Shown one piece after another: positions 26,138 through 33,836 of a stretch of 64,000 nucleotides of DNA. The translations under genes were made by a program, and so were the position numbers. How positions within the stretch are numbered: position 1 is the stretch's first letter; each line of letters opens with the position of its first letter. The stretch covers positions 248,001-312,000 of the forward strand of contig NZ_PZZZ01000001.1 of the NCBI RefSeq assembly GCF_003046475.1, written 5' to 3'. The stretch is from Mycoplana dimorpha (GTDB lineage Bacteria; Pseudomonadota; Alphaproteobacteria; Rhizobiales; Rhizobiaceae). The notes under the pieces are model-generated. The model was not told where the DNA came from and did not search any database. It saw nothing but the letters and a program-made list of their open reading frames with translations.

Positions 26138-26308
26138 GGCGCGCTCGCTTCCGTCGATCGGGGGTGTGGTCACCCTATTAGATAGGAACGCCGGAGGCGA
26201 GCGAAAGTGCCGGCAGTGCCGGTCATGACTGTTCAAGGCAGGTTTTCGTCGCGAGGCACCCCCGGGCGGGCCGTTCGCAACGCCCCGCCCGCGGATGGCA
26301 TACGCGGA

Positions 26309-26506
26309 TCAGCGCACGAAGGCGCGGTAGTGCCCGGGCCTGCGCGGCAGTCGCGGCAGATCGCCTTCGCAGACGAGCTTTTCCTGAAGCATGTCACCCT
26401 CCGGCAGATCGACCGGGCCGCAACCCCAATCGTAGTTGGCGCGCTCGAGCCATCGGCCGAACAGGCGCTCCCATAAGCCGCGCGGGCGGCGATCGGTTGT
26501 CGACAT
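26309..26506 (-). CDS. Small hypothetical protein downstream of homocysteine methyltransferase
   Basis: The 65-residue frame starts after AGGAGAACCCGAA, a strong ribosome-binding site. It follows the homocysteine methyltransferase stop by 25 nt on the same strand, so it is probably cotranscribed. It is rich in Arg, Trp and Leu (G-L-W-E-R-L-F-G-R-W-L-E-R-A-N-Y-D-W-G-C-G-P) with two cysteines and no signal peptide. I do not recognise the family and assign no function. Confidence 0.6.
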   Translation of the reverse strand: MSTTDRRPRGLWERLFGRWLERANYDWGCGPVDLPEGDMLQEKLVCEGDLPRLPRRPGHYRAFVR

Positions 26507-26531
26507 TTCGGGTTCTCCTCAAATCTTCTCC

Positions 26532-27488
26532 TCAGGCGCTCATCGCCGACTGCGGCATGCAGGCCGCGCAGATGGCGCTGATGTGGCGATGGTCGGTCCC
26601 GCAGCAGCCGCCGAGCACGCGCAACTGCGGCATGCGGCCGACGAGGTCCTGGTAGCGGCGGCCGAGATCGGCCGGATCGCCCGCGTCGAGCGTCTCGCTT
26701 TCGTCGAGTTCCTGGTGGCTCATCGTCGAGGCATTGGCGCGGATGCCGCCGATGCGCTTGATCCAGGCGCTGCCAGGATCAAGCGCGTCCGAGAAATGGC
26801 TCGGGTGGGCGCAGTTGATCATGTAGTACAGCGGATAGCCGTTCGTTGCCGCGTCGACCGCCTCGATGGCCTCCTGCATGGTCTTGCCGGTCACAAGCCT
26901 GCCGTCCGTCTCCACGGTGAAGGCGATGACGCAGGGGATGTCGTGGCGCCGTGCCGCCCGCGCCACGCCGATCGCTTCGTCCACGTTCGTCAGCGTGACG
27001 GCGGAGACCAGGTCGGCGTCGGTGGCCGCGAAATTCGCCACTTGCGCGGCGTGATAGTCTTCGGCCTCCGCGGCGTTCATGTTGCCGGCCTTGTAGCCGT
27101 CGCCGCGCGGACCGATGGCGCCGCTGAGAACGATCGGCCGGCCGGGCCTCTCGTACTCGGTGCGCAACTCGGCGAGCAGGCCGATCGCTTCCTCATGGAC
27201 GGCCTTCAGTGCGGCCGCGTCGTATCCGAGCTTTTCGCCCCAGTCGGGATTGGCCCGCCAGGTGGCTGAGTCGAGCATGAAGCCGCTGCCGGCCTTGCCG
27301 GCAATTTCCAGATAGGGAACGTAGTAGTCCTTCAGCTTCTGCCGCCCCTCGGGCGTCGAAAGCAGAACGAACGAAGCAAAATGCGGCAGTTCGATTCCTT
27401 CGAGAAAGATCAGCGTCGTTTCCATGCCGCCGTCGGTGAGGAGGCGCTCGCCCCTGGTGGGCGGCAGGCCATGTCGGTATTTCGCCAT
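26532..27488 (-). CDS. Homocysteine S-methyltransferase family protein
   Basis: The 318-residue TIM-barrel protein has the three zinc cysteines of the homocysteine-binding domain: C226 (Y-Y-M-I-N-C-A-H-P) and C295-C296 (L-G-G-C-C-G-T-D). It starts with L-L-T-D-G-G-M-E-T. The family transfers methyl from betaine, S-methylmethionine or SAM to homocysteine, giving methionine; the donor here is unknown. It is cobalamin-independent as a single domain. GGAGACAATT precedes the ATG at 27488. It is divergent from a TetR regulator with 335 nt between them; I found no riboswitch I could support in that leader. Confidence 0.87.
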   Translation of the reverse strand: MAKYRHGLPPTRGERLLTDGGMETTLIFLEGIELPHFASFVLLSTPEGRQKLKDYYVPYLEIAGKAGSGFMLDSATWRANPDWGEKLGYDAAALKAVHEEAIGLLAELRTEYERPGRPIVLSGAIGPRGDGYKAGNMNAAEAEDYHAAQVANFAATDADLVSAVTLTNVDEAIGVARAARRHDIPCVIAFTVETDGRLVTGKTMQEAIEAVDAATNGYPLYYMINCAHPSHFSDALDPGSAWIKRIGGIRANASTMSHQELDESETLDAGDPADLGRRYQDLVGRMPQLRVLGGCCGTDHRHISAICAACMPQSAMSA

Positions 27489-27799
27489 AATTGTCTCCAC
27501 CCGTTGCAATGTCGGTTCTGGAAACATCCGTGGAGCGGCCCGCCGGCATGAATCGATGCCACGGACGAATGATGCTCGCCTTTCAGTGCTGTCCCGCTCT
27601 CGGTGGTTTCGCTCGGAAACGCGAAAAGCCACAGTTTCCAAAACGCACGTGGATTTTTGCCTGTTTTTCGCCCGTGAAACAAGGCGACTTGCGGTCAAGT
27701 GCCCATAAGAAAATGCTGAAATTGCGCAAATCCAATTGCTTGCGCCCTGGTTTCAAGCCAAGATTTTCTGCGGCTGGAGCGCCGTGACGCGACAAAACC

Positions 27800-27812
27800 G
27801 TACCATCGGTAC
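27800..27812. promoter_or_regulatory. Candidate TetR operator
   Basis: GTACC - ATC - GGTAC is a perfect inverted repeat 11 nt upstream of the TetR-family start codon, in the region shared with the homocysteine methyltransferase gene. This is the typical place for autoregulation. The rest of the 27489-27823 region shows only AT-rich promoter-like stretches. Confidence 0.5.
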
Positions 27813-27823
27813 ACGAGGCGGCG

Positions 27824-28477
27824 ATGCGCAAGGGGGAGGAGACGCGCGCGAAAATCCTGGATGTGGCCGAAGCCGCGGTGCTGGCCAAGGGGTTCGGCGC
27901 GACCTCGATCGAGGAACTGATCGCCGAGACCGGTATCACTAAGAGCGGGTTCTTCTACCATTTCCGCGACAAGAACGAGCTGGCCAAGGCGCTGCTCGAG
28001 CGCTACCTGGAAAACGACACGCGGATCTATGACGAGATCTTCGGCCGCGCCCGCGAGCTCACGGACGATCCGCTGCAGGCCCTGCTGCTCGGCCTGAAAC
28101 TGCTGTCGGAACTGCTCGCCGACCTGCCCAACGGCCATCCCGGCTGCCTGGTCGCCAGCATGTGCGTCTACGAGCGCTCCTTCAACCGCGACATCCAGCA
28201 GATCAACCGCGAGGCCGCGCTGATGTGGCGGCGGCGCTTTCGCGGCTATTTCGAGGAGATCGTGGAACTCTACGAGCCGCGCGAGCCGGTCGACCTCGAC
28301 GAGCTCGCCGACATGATCTCGACGGTCCTCGAAGGCGGCATCGTCATGTCGAAGGCGTTGAAGGAGCCGAAGAGCCTGCCGGCGCAACTGCTGCTGCTGC
28401 GCACCTTCGTCAAGCTGCTGTTCCGCGGCGGGCGATCGCGGCGGGTCGACGCCAGCGCTTCGCAGTTCGACATCTGA
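27824..28477 (+). CDS. TetR/AcrR family transcriptional regulator
   Basis: The 217-residue protein has an N-terminal TetR helix-turn-helix (about residues 5-52: R-A-K-I-L-D-V-A-E-A-A-V-L-A-K-G-F-G-A-T-S-I and I-T-K-S-G-F-F-Y-H-F) and an all-helical ligand-binding C-terminal domain (G-C-L-V-A-S-M-C-V-Y-E near 105). It probably represses its own gene and possibly a neighbour. The ligand is unknown. GAGGCGGCG precedes the ATG. Confidence 0.9.
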   Translation: MRKGEETRAKILDVAEAAVLAKGFGATSIEELIAETGITKSGFFYHFRDKNELAKALLERYLENDTRIYDEIFGRARELTDDPLQALLLGLKLLSELLADLPNGHPGCLVASMCVYERSFNRDIQQINREAALMWRRRFRGYFEEIVELYEPREPVDLDELADMISTVLEGGIVMSKALKEPKSLPAQLLLLRTFVKLLFRGGRSRRVDASASQFDI

Positions 28478-28534
28478 GTGCGCCTCGGAAAGTGGCCGCG
28501 AGATGCGGCGCCGGCGCGGCTTGCCGATGAGGCA

Positions 28535-28957
28535 CTAGTCCGGTGCGAAGGGGTTTACGACCGGTACACCTGCCGCCTCGAACGGGGCAACATCCCGAGT
28601 AGCGACAGAAAATCCGTGTAGCGTAGCGATCGCGGCGATCTGGCCGTCGGCGAAACCGATGACCCTGCCCGAGGCACGGGCCCGTCCCAGAAGCGGTGCG
28701 TAGAGTTTTGCGGCTCTTTCGTCGAAAGGCAGAATGCGGGAGCCGAACAGCACGGACATCAGGTCGCCGAGTGCGCGGTCCAATCCCTGCTTGCGGCGAC
28801 CGTCCGGGAGCAATTCGATACCAACCAGCAACTCCGCAAGGCTGGTCGCGGTCAGGTATAGGGTTTCCGCTTGCTGACGGTCCAGCCAGGCAAGGACCGC
28901 AGCATTGCCGGAAGGCTTCATCGGCTCCGAAATGACGTTCGTGTCGAGAATGATCAT
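28535..28957 (-). CDS. fitB: PIN-domain ribonuclease toxin (VapC/FitB type)
   Basis: The 140-residue PIN domain has the acidic quartet D5 (I-L-D-T-N-V), E42 (A-E-L), D104 (F-A-D-G-Q-I-A) and D122 (T-R-D), so the Mg-dependent RNase site is complete. The N-terminus I-I-L-D-T-N-V-I-S-E-P-M-K-P and the context are those of FitB. The start codon overlaps the antitoxin's stop by 4 nt, implying translational coupling. It cleaves RNA when free; the upstream antitoxin neutralises it and together they repress the operon. Confidence 0.88.
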   Translation of the reverse strand: MIILDTNVISEPMKPSGNAAVLAWLDRQQAETLYLTATSLAELLVGIELLPDGRRKQGLDRALGDLMSVLFGSRILPFDERAAKLYAPLLGRARASGRVIGFADGQIAAIATLHGFSVATRDVAPFEAAGVPVVNPFAPD

Positions 28958-29193
28958 TCGAACTCGGCCGGTTCGATCGCCTGCCGCGTCCCAATTTCCT
29001 CAAGGTCGAGGCCGCCATATTTCTCGCCGAAGGCCTTCAGCGCCGTGCCGATCTTCTGGCGCGTGTCGGGATTCACCGCGGTTTCGAGAATGTCACGGAT
29101 CTCCGCCTCGGTGCTGCGGCCGTTACGGGCCGCGCGCAGCTTCAGGGCGCGATGCGTCTCTTCCGGCAAATTGCGGATCGTGACCGCGGCCAT
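28954..29193 (-). CDS. fitA: FitA-type ribbon-helix-helix antitoxin
   Basis: The 79-residue protein opens M-A-A-V-T-I-R-N-L-P-E-E-T-H-R-A-L-K-L-R-A-A-R-N-G-R-S-T-E-A-E-I-R, the Arc/MetJ-type ribbon-helix-helix of FitA (StbC-like). A C-terminal tail would wrap into the toxin active site. GGAGAGAAAA precedes the ATG at 29193. It binds operator DNA alone weakly and with FitB strongly in the characterised system. A perfect inverted repeat lies just upstream (29221-29247). Confidence 0.87.
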   Translation of the reverse strand: MAAVTIRNLPEETHRALKLRAARNGRSTEAEIRDILETAVNPDTRQKIGTALKAFGEKYGGLDLEEIGTRQAIEPAEFE

Positions 29194-29220
29194 TTTTCTC
29201 TCCAATTGAAGTCGTCGGAA

Positions 29221-29247
29221 TGATATCACGCTGGAAAAGTGATATCA
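29221..29247. promoter_or_regulatory. Operator of the fitAB-type operon
   Basis: TGATATCAC - 9 nt - GTGATATCA is a perfect 9-bp inverted repeat located 28 nt upstream of the antitoxin start. Each arm contains the palindrome TGATATCA, comparable in shape to the TGCTATCA/TGATAGCA half-sites known for gonococcal FitAB. It also lies 21 nt before the oligopeptidase B stop codon, in the narrow gap between the two transcription units. Confidence 0.75.
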
Positions 29248-29268
29248 AATCCGACGATTCCACCGGAG

Positions 29269-31362
29269 TTACATCTTCCCCGCCACCTTGATCGCAAACG
29301 CATATTCGAAGGCGATCTCTTCCAGCCGCTGGAAGCGGCCTGAGGCGCCGCCGTGGCCGGCGCCCATGTTGGTGCGCAGCAGGATCGGTGCGTCGCCGGT
29401 CGCTTTTTCGCGCAGCTTCGCCACCCACTTGGTCGGCTCCCAGTAGGTGACGCGCGGGTCGGTCAGGCCGGAGAGCGCCAGGATCGGCGGATAGGCCTGC
29501 GCCTTGACGTTGTCATAGGGCGAGTAGGAGGCCATCAGCTTGTAGAACGCCTCGCTCTCGATCGGGTTGCCCCACTCGGCCCATTCCGGCGGCGTCAGCG
29601 GCAGCGTGTCGTCGAGCATGGTGTTGAGCACGTCGACGAAGGGCACGGCGGCGATAATACCGCCGAACTTCTCCGGCGCCATGTTGGCGACCGCCCCCAT
29701 CAGCATGCCGCCGGCCGATCCGCCCTCGGCGATGATCTTCGGGTAGGAGGTGAATTTCTCCTGATTCAGATAGTCCGCCGCCGCGATGAAGTCCTTGAAG
29801 GTATTGGGCTTCTTCTCCATCTTGCCGTCTTCGTACCAGGAGAAGCCCTTCTCCTTGCCGCCGCGGATATGGGCGATGGCATAGACGAAGCCGCGGTCGA
29901 CGAGCGACAGGCAATTGGTGTTGAAGCCGGCCGGGATCGAGATGCCGTAGGCGCCGTAGCCGTAGAGCAGGCACGGCGCGCTGCCGTCGAGCGGCGTATC
30001 CTTGCGGTAGAGGAGGGTGACCGGCACGCGCTCGCCGTCCTGGGCCGGCGCGAAGACGCGGCGGGTAACGTAGTCGTCGATATTGTGGCCGGAGGGCACC
30101 TCCTGCGTTTTCAGGAGCGTCCGCTCGCGCGTCACCATGTTGTAGTCGTAGAGCTGCGACGGCGTCGTCATCGACGAATAGGAGAAGCGGATGACGTCGG
30201 TGTCGTATTCGGCCGCCCCGGAAAGCCCGAGCGAATAGGCCTCCTCGGCAAAGGCGATCTCGTGCTGTTCTCCGGTCTTGCGGTCGCGCACGATGATGCG
30301 CGGCAGTCCCTCGTGGCGCTCGAGCCAGACCAGATGGCGGGCGAAGGCGAGATGATTGAGGATCAGCGTGCCGGGCCGGTGCGGCACGACCTCGGTCCAG
30401 TTCTCGCGGCCCGGCGTGTTGACCGGCGCCGCCATGATCTTGAAGTCCTTGGCGCCGTCGGCATTGGTCAGGATGTAGAAGACGTCGCCGCCCTCGGTCA
30501 TCGAATATTCCAGGCCCGTCTGCCGCGGCGAGACGATCGCCGGTTCCGCTAGAAGGTCCTTGGTCGAGAGCAGCCGGTATTCGCTGGTCTCGTGGTCGTG
30601 GATGTCGATGTAGATGAAGTCGTCGAGCAGCGAGCCGCCGACTGACATGAAGAAGCCCGGGTCCTTCTCCTCGTAGACCAGCCGGTCCTGCGACTGCGGT
30701 TCGCCGAGTATGTGGTGGTAGATCTTCGAGGGCCGGTGGTTCTCGTCCTGCAGCGTATAGAAGAAGCTCTTGCCGTCCGGCGCCCAGGCGCCGCCGCCGG
30801 CGGTGTTCTCGATGGTGTCGTGGCGATCCTCGAGCGTCGCAAGATCGCGGACCTTCAGCGTGAAATATTCCGAGCCCTTGTCGTCATAACCCCAGATGCC
30901 GAGCGAATGGTCGGTGCATTGGTCCAGGCCGGAGAGGCGGAAATAGCCCTTGCCCTCGGCCTCCTTGTCGCCGTCGAGCAGGAGCGTCTGTTCGCCGCCG
31001 TCGCGAGGCTGGCGGAAATAGCGCGGCTGCTCGCCGCCGGTCACGAAGGAAGTGCCGTAGGCGTAGGCGCCGTCCTTGACCGGCACGGAAGAGTCATCCT
31101 CCTTGATCCGGCCGCGCATCTCGGCAAACAGCGTCTTCTGCAGGGCCTCGGTGTCGGCCATGGCTGCTTCCATGTAGGCGTTCTCGGCCTCGAGGTGCGC
31201 GCGGATCTCCGGGTCGAGGATCGAGGTGTCCTTGAACATCGCCTGCCAGTTGTCGGCGCGGAACCAGGCATAGTCGTCGGTCCGGGTGATGCCGTGGCGC
31301 GTGTCCTCGACCGGTTTCTTGGTGGCGATCGGGGCTGCGGGCAGATTGTTGAAGGCGGCCAA
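29269..31362 (-). CDS. ptrB: Oligopeptidase B (S9 family serine peptidase)
   Basis: The roughly 697-residue enzyme has an N-terminal seven-bladed propeller and a C-terminal alpha/beta-hydrolase domain with G-G-S-A-G-G nucleophile elbow, D in S-G-L-T-D-P-R-V-T-Y-W-E-P and H in G-A-G-H-G-G. It cleaves short peptides after Lys/Arg in the cytoplasm. I favour the TTG at 31362 (GGAGTACCGCC upstream), which gives M-A-A-F-N-N-L-P-A-A-P-I-A-T-K-K-P, matching family N-termini. ATGs at 31425 and 31440 are possible but their extra residues look non-coding, and the frame further upstream runs into a palindromic repeat element. Confidence 0.9.
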   Translation of the reverse strand: MAAFNNLPAAPIATKKPVEDTRHGITRTDDYAWFRADNWQAMFKDTSILDPEIRAHLEAENAYMEAAMADTEALQKTLFAEMRGRIKEDDSSVPVKDGAYAYGTSFVTGGEQPRYFRQPRDGGEQTLLLDGDKEAEGKGYFRLSGLDQCTDHSLGIWGYDDKGSEYFTLKVRDLATLEDRHDTIENTAGGGAWAPDGKSFFYTLQDENHRPSKIYHHILGEPQSQDRLVYEEKDPGFFMSVGGSLLDDFIYIDIHDHETSEYRLLSTKDLLAEPAIVSPRQTGLEYSMTEGGDVFYILTNADGAKDFKIMAAPVNTPGRENWTEVVPHRPGTLILNHLAFARHLVWLERHEGLPRIIVRDRKTGEQHEIAFAEEAYSLGLSGAAEYDTDVIRFSYSSMTTPSQLYDYNMVTRERTLLKTQEVPSGHNIDDYVTRRVFAPAQDGERVPVTLLYRKDTPLDGSAPCLLYGYGAYGISIPAGFNTNCLSLVDRGFVYAIAHIRGGKEKGFSWYEDGKMEKKPNTFKDFIAAADYLNQEKFTSYPKIIAEGGSAGGMLMGAVANMAPEKFGGIIAAVPFVDVLNTMLDDTLPLTPPEWAEWGNPIESEAFYKLMASYSPYDNVKAQAYPPILALSGLTDPRVTYWEPTKWVAKLREKATGDAPILLRTNMGAGHGGASGRFQRLEEIAFEYAFAIKVAGKM

Positions 31363-31476
31363 GGCGGTACTCCGGCAAATCGGGCAATGATGAAGCAAAG
31401 AGATAGAGGCCAGGGCCGGCCGCATCAAGACACCTTCCATCGAAGCAACGGAGGAGGGGCGCTTCCCATAGCCGTC

Positions 31477-31593
31477 ATGCCGGACCTGATCAGACCTGAT
31501 CCGGCATCCAGTGCGCGCAAGTCGTTGCGCGCGGGAACAGCACCTTTCGCGCCGCGGACGCGGCGCGGCTGGATGCCGGCTCAAGGCCGGCAT
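31477..31593. repeat. Palindromic mosaic repeat (RIME/REP-like, four hairpins)
   Basis: This 117-bp stretch consists of four consecutive 8-bp stems: ATGCCGGA/TCCGGCAT (31477-31507), GCGCGCAA/TTGCGCGC (31513-31532), CGCGCCGC/GCGGCGCG (31548-31567) and ATGCCGGC/GCCGGCAT (31573-31593). The outer hairpins are also complementary to each other through TCCGGCATCCAG and CTGGATGCCGGC. Such intergenic mosaics are common in rhizobial genomes. It lies between the YceI and oligopeptidase genes. Confidence 0.8.
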
Positions 31594-31631
31594 GGCGGGG
31601 GATAGGTGCTGCGGTCCGACGATTTGCCCTG

Positions 31632-32210
31632 TCACCGCTTGTCGCCGCGGATGTCCATGTCGAACTTGACGACGTTCAGGTAGATCGGCGTGCCGACATC
31701 CATCTTGTAGCGAGACCGGTAGACGTCGCCGGTCACGTTGAAGGCGATCGTGCCGCCCTTCAGTCCCTGCAGGCGCACGGCGAACTGTTCGCGATGGGTG
31801 ATGCCGCGGGCGGTCAGCATGCCGTCGACGATGGCCGTGTTCTCGCCGGTCTGGCGCACGGCGGTCGAGCGAAAGGTCACGGTCGGGTAGGTCTCGGCAT
31901 CGAAGACGGCGCTGGAGCGAAGAAAGTCCGAAATGCGTTGTTCGGGCGTGGCCACGCTCTGCGGGTAGAGTGTGAAGGACACGGTGGAGGCGCCGATGCT
32001 GTTGCCATCGATGCGCATGCGCCCGGCGAACTTCGTGAACTTGCCGTTGATCCCGCCGCCGCCGACCTGGTCGACCGTGAAGCGGATCTGCGACGAGCCG
32101 CTGATGACGTAGGTGCCGGCCGCCTGCGCCAGTTCAGGCGCAGCTGCCTGCACAGACGAAACGCAAAGCAGGGCGGGGAGAACAAGGAGTGTCAACGCAA
32201 CTGGTTTCAT
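31632..32210 (-). CDS. YceI family periplasmic lipocalin-like protein
   Basis: The 192-residue protein has a signal peptide (cleavage near V-Q-A-A, residue 23) and a YceI beta-barrel domain (Y-V-I-S-G-S-S-Q-I-R-F-T-V-D-Q through G-x-x-Y-R-S-R-Y-K-M-D-V). YceI proteins bind isoprenoid lipids or quinones in the periplasm. AAGGAAGCAAGCA precedes the ATG, and it overlaps the upstream cytochrome b561 gene by 4 nt (ATGA), so the two are translationally coupled. The yceI-b561 pairing is widespread and hints at quinone-linked redox. Confidence 0.9.
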   Translation of the reverse strand: MKPVALTLLVLPALLCVSSVQAAAPELAQAAGTYVISGSSQIRFTVDQVGGGGINGKFTKFAGRMRIDGNSIGASTVSFTLYPQSVATPEQRISDFLRSSAVFDAETYPTVTFRSTAVRQTGENTAIVDGMLTARGITHREQFAVRLQGLKGGTIAFNVTGDVYRSRYKMDVGTPIYLNVVKFDMDIRGDKR

Positions 32211-32833
32211 TGCTTGCTTCCTTCTCGTTGCAGCGGATTAGGGGCAGGGGAGGCCGGTGCCGCATGCGGACCATGCGGGCCGGGCCGCCCCAGCATCCGT
32301 GACAGCACCTCGTCACGGCGGACGAAGTGATGGTAGAGGGCGGCTGCGGCGTGGAGGGCGGCGAGCGCCAGCAGCAGGTAGGCGGCGCCGGCATGGACAA
32401 GCGACCAGAAGCCCTCGCCCGCCTCGCTGCGCCCGAGCGGCAGCGGCGGGATCACGACCAGGTCGAAGAAGAAGGTCGGAATGTTCAGCGGCGTGGTGGA
32501 GGCGACCGCCCAGCCGGCCAGCGGCACGACCAGGCAGAGCAGGGCGAGCGTGAGATGCGTCGAAAGCGCCGCCCGCCGCTCGACCGGGCCCAGGCTCGCT
32601 ACCGCTTCGGGATGCCGGCCGACCAACCAGATCAGTCCGCGCAGCACTGCCAGGCCCAGGACCACAAACCCGACCGATTTGTGCCACTGGTAGAGCGAGA
32701 ACTGCAGGGCGGGATCGACCGCCGTCCGGCGCATGACGAAGCCGAGGCCGACGAGACCGAGGATCAGAACCGCGATGAGCCAGTGCAGGCCGATCGCCCA
32801 GAACCCGTATCCATTCACCCGATCACGCCGCAT
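32207..32833 (-). CDS. Cytochrome b561
   Basis: The 208-residue inner-membrane protein has four transmembrane helices with histidines suited to ligate two b haems (G-L-H-W-L near 17, Y-Q-W-H-K-S near 51, S-L-V-H-A-G near 145, A-L-H-A-A-A near 160). It belongs to the bacterial cytochrome b561 (YodB-like) group, which passes electrons between quinols and periplasmic acceptors such as superoxide. GGAGGCCGGTATC precedes the ATG at 32833, so I do not use the upstream ATG at 32854. It is the first gene of the b561-yceI operon. Confidence 0.9.
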   Translation of the reverse strand: MRRDRVNGYGFWAIGLHWLIAVLILGLVGLGFVMRRTAVDPALQFSLYQWHKSVGFVVLGLAVLRGLIWLVGRHPEAVASLGPVERRAALSTHLTLALLCLVVPLAGWAVASTTPLNIPTFFFDLVVIPPLPLGRSEAGEGFWSLVHAGAAYLLLALAALHAAAALYHHFVRRDEVLSRMLGRPGPHGPHAAPASPAPNPLQREGSKQ

Positions 32834-33073
32834 GATACCGGCCTCCAATCGCATCTACAGACACCGCGGGGCTGCGGATTATTCCGCCGGAGCGCAGCAC
32901 GCCCCACAATTCCCATGCGCCTGTCATCCGAAAGGCCATGGTCCCGGCGCTTTCCTGCCTGAAAGAGGAATTGATCGCCTGCGCTCGATCGCCAACAATG
33001 CTTGCCAGCCTTTCCGAGCACCCGTAACAGCGTACGCACTTGTTCCTGCTTCACGCCCCGAGGGCTTCGCTCC

Positions 33074-33811
33074 ATGAAAAGCCTTTTCATTTCCTTCGCC
33101 GTCGCGCTGTCGATCTCTACTTCCGCGGCTTCTGGGCCCAGGCTGGTCGAGCCTGTACTGCACACCGGCAAGGACCGCGGTGGGCCCGCGCACGTCGCGC
33201 TGACCTTCGATGCCTGCATGGGCCGGGTCGACATGCGTATCCTCGACGTGCTGCTGCGCGAAAGAATTCCGGCGACCATCTTCGTTACGGCGCGCTGGCT
33301 GCAGTATAACCCTCAGGCGACCGCTATCCTGCTCGCCCATCCGGACCTGTTCGAAATCGAGAACCACGGCGCCATGCACGTGCCGGCGGTCGACTATCCC
33401 ACCTCGATCTACGGCATCACTGCGGCGGGCTCGCCGCAAGCGGTGGCGCGGGAGGTCGAGGGCGGTGGTGCCGCCATCGTGGCGGCCGGCGCGCCGCAGC
33501 CTCGCTGGTTCCGCGGCGCCACCGCCAAGTATACGGCCGCTTCGATCACCGAGATATCCAGGCTCGGTTACCGGATCGCCGGCTATTCCATCAACGGCGA
33601 CGACGGGTCGCTGCTTGGGGCGGGGGCGGCCGAACGGCGGGTTGCTTCGGCCCGCGACGGAGACGTGGTGATCGCGCACATCAACCAGCCGGGCCATGCG
33701 GCCGGCGCCGGCGTCGTCAGGGGTATCCTGGCATTGAAGAAGAGGGGCGTCCGCTTCGTGCGGCTGGCCGATGGCGCCGCCCCGCCTCCGGCGCCGGTGC
33801 TCTCGGATTGA
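33074..33811 (+). CDS. Exported polysaccharide deacetylase family protein
   Basis: The 245-residue protein has a signal peptide (residues 1-19) and a NodB-homology domain. It has T-F-D-A-C-M-G (first metal Asp; the usual second Asp is replaced by Ala-Cys), E-N-H-G-A-M-H (H-x3-H metal motif), R-G-A-T (motif 3) and I-A-H-I-N (motif 5). The T-F-D-A-C variant is recurrent in this subgroup. Substrate and activity are unproven; it would act on periplasmic or surface polysaccharide. GAGGGCTTCGCTCC precedes the ATG at 33074. It converges with the AI-2E-family gene. Confidence 0.82.
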   Translation: MKSLFISFAVALSISTSAASGPRLVEPVLHTGKDRGGPAHVALTFDACMGRVDMRILDVLLRERIPATIFVTARWLQYNPQATAILLAHPDLFEIENHGAMHVPAVDYPTSIYGITAAGSPQAVAREVEGGGAAIVAAGAPQPRWFRGATAKYTAASITEISRLGYRIAGYSINGDDGSLLGAGAAERRVASARDGDVVIAHINQPGHAAGAGVVRGILALKKRGVRFVRLADGAAPPPAPVLSD

Positions 33812-33836
33812 GCCCGATCCAGGGGGTCTGAAAGGC

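Noticed and set aside
27489-27700. Possible SAM- or cobalamin-type riboswitch before the homocysteine methyltransferase
   Set aside because: I looked for SAM-II, SAH and B12-box conserved sequences on the minus strand and found none convincing.
32924-33697. 257-codon minus-strand frame over the polysaccharide deacetylase gene
   Set aside because: Antisense shadow; the plus-strand frame has a signal peptide and NodB motifs.
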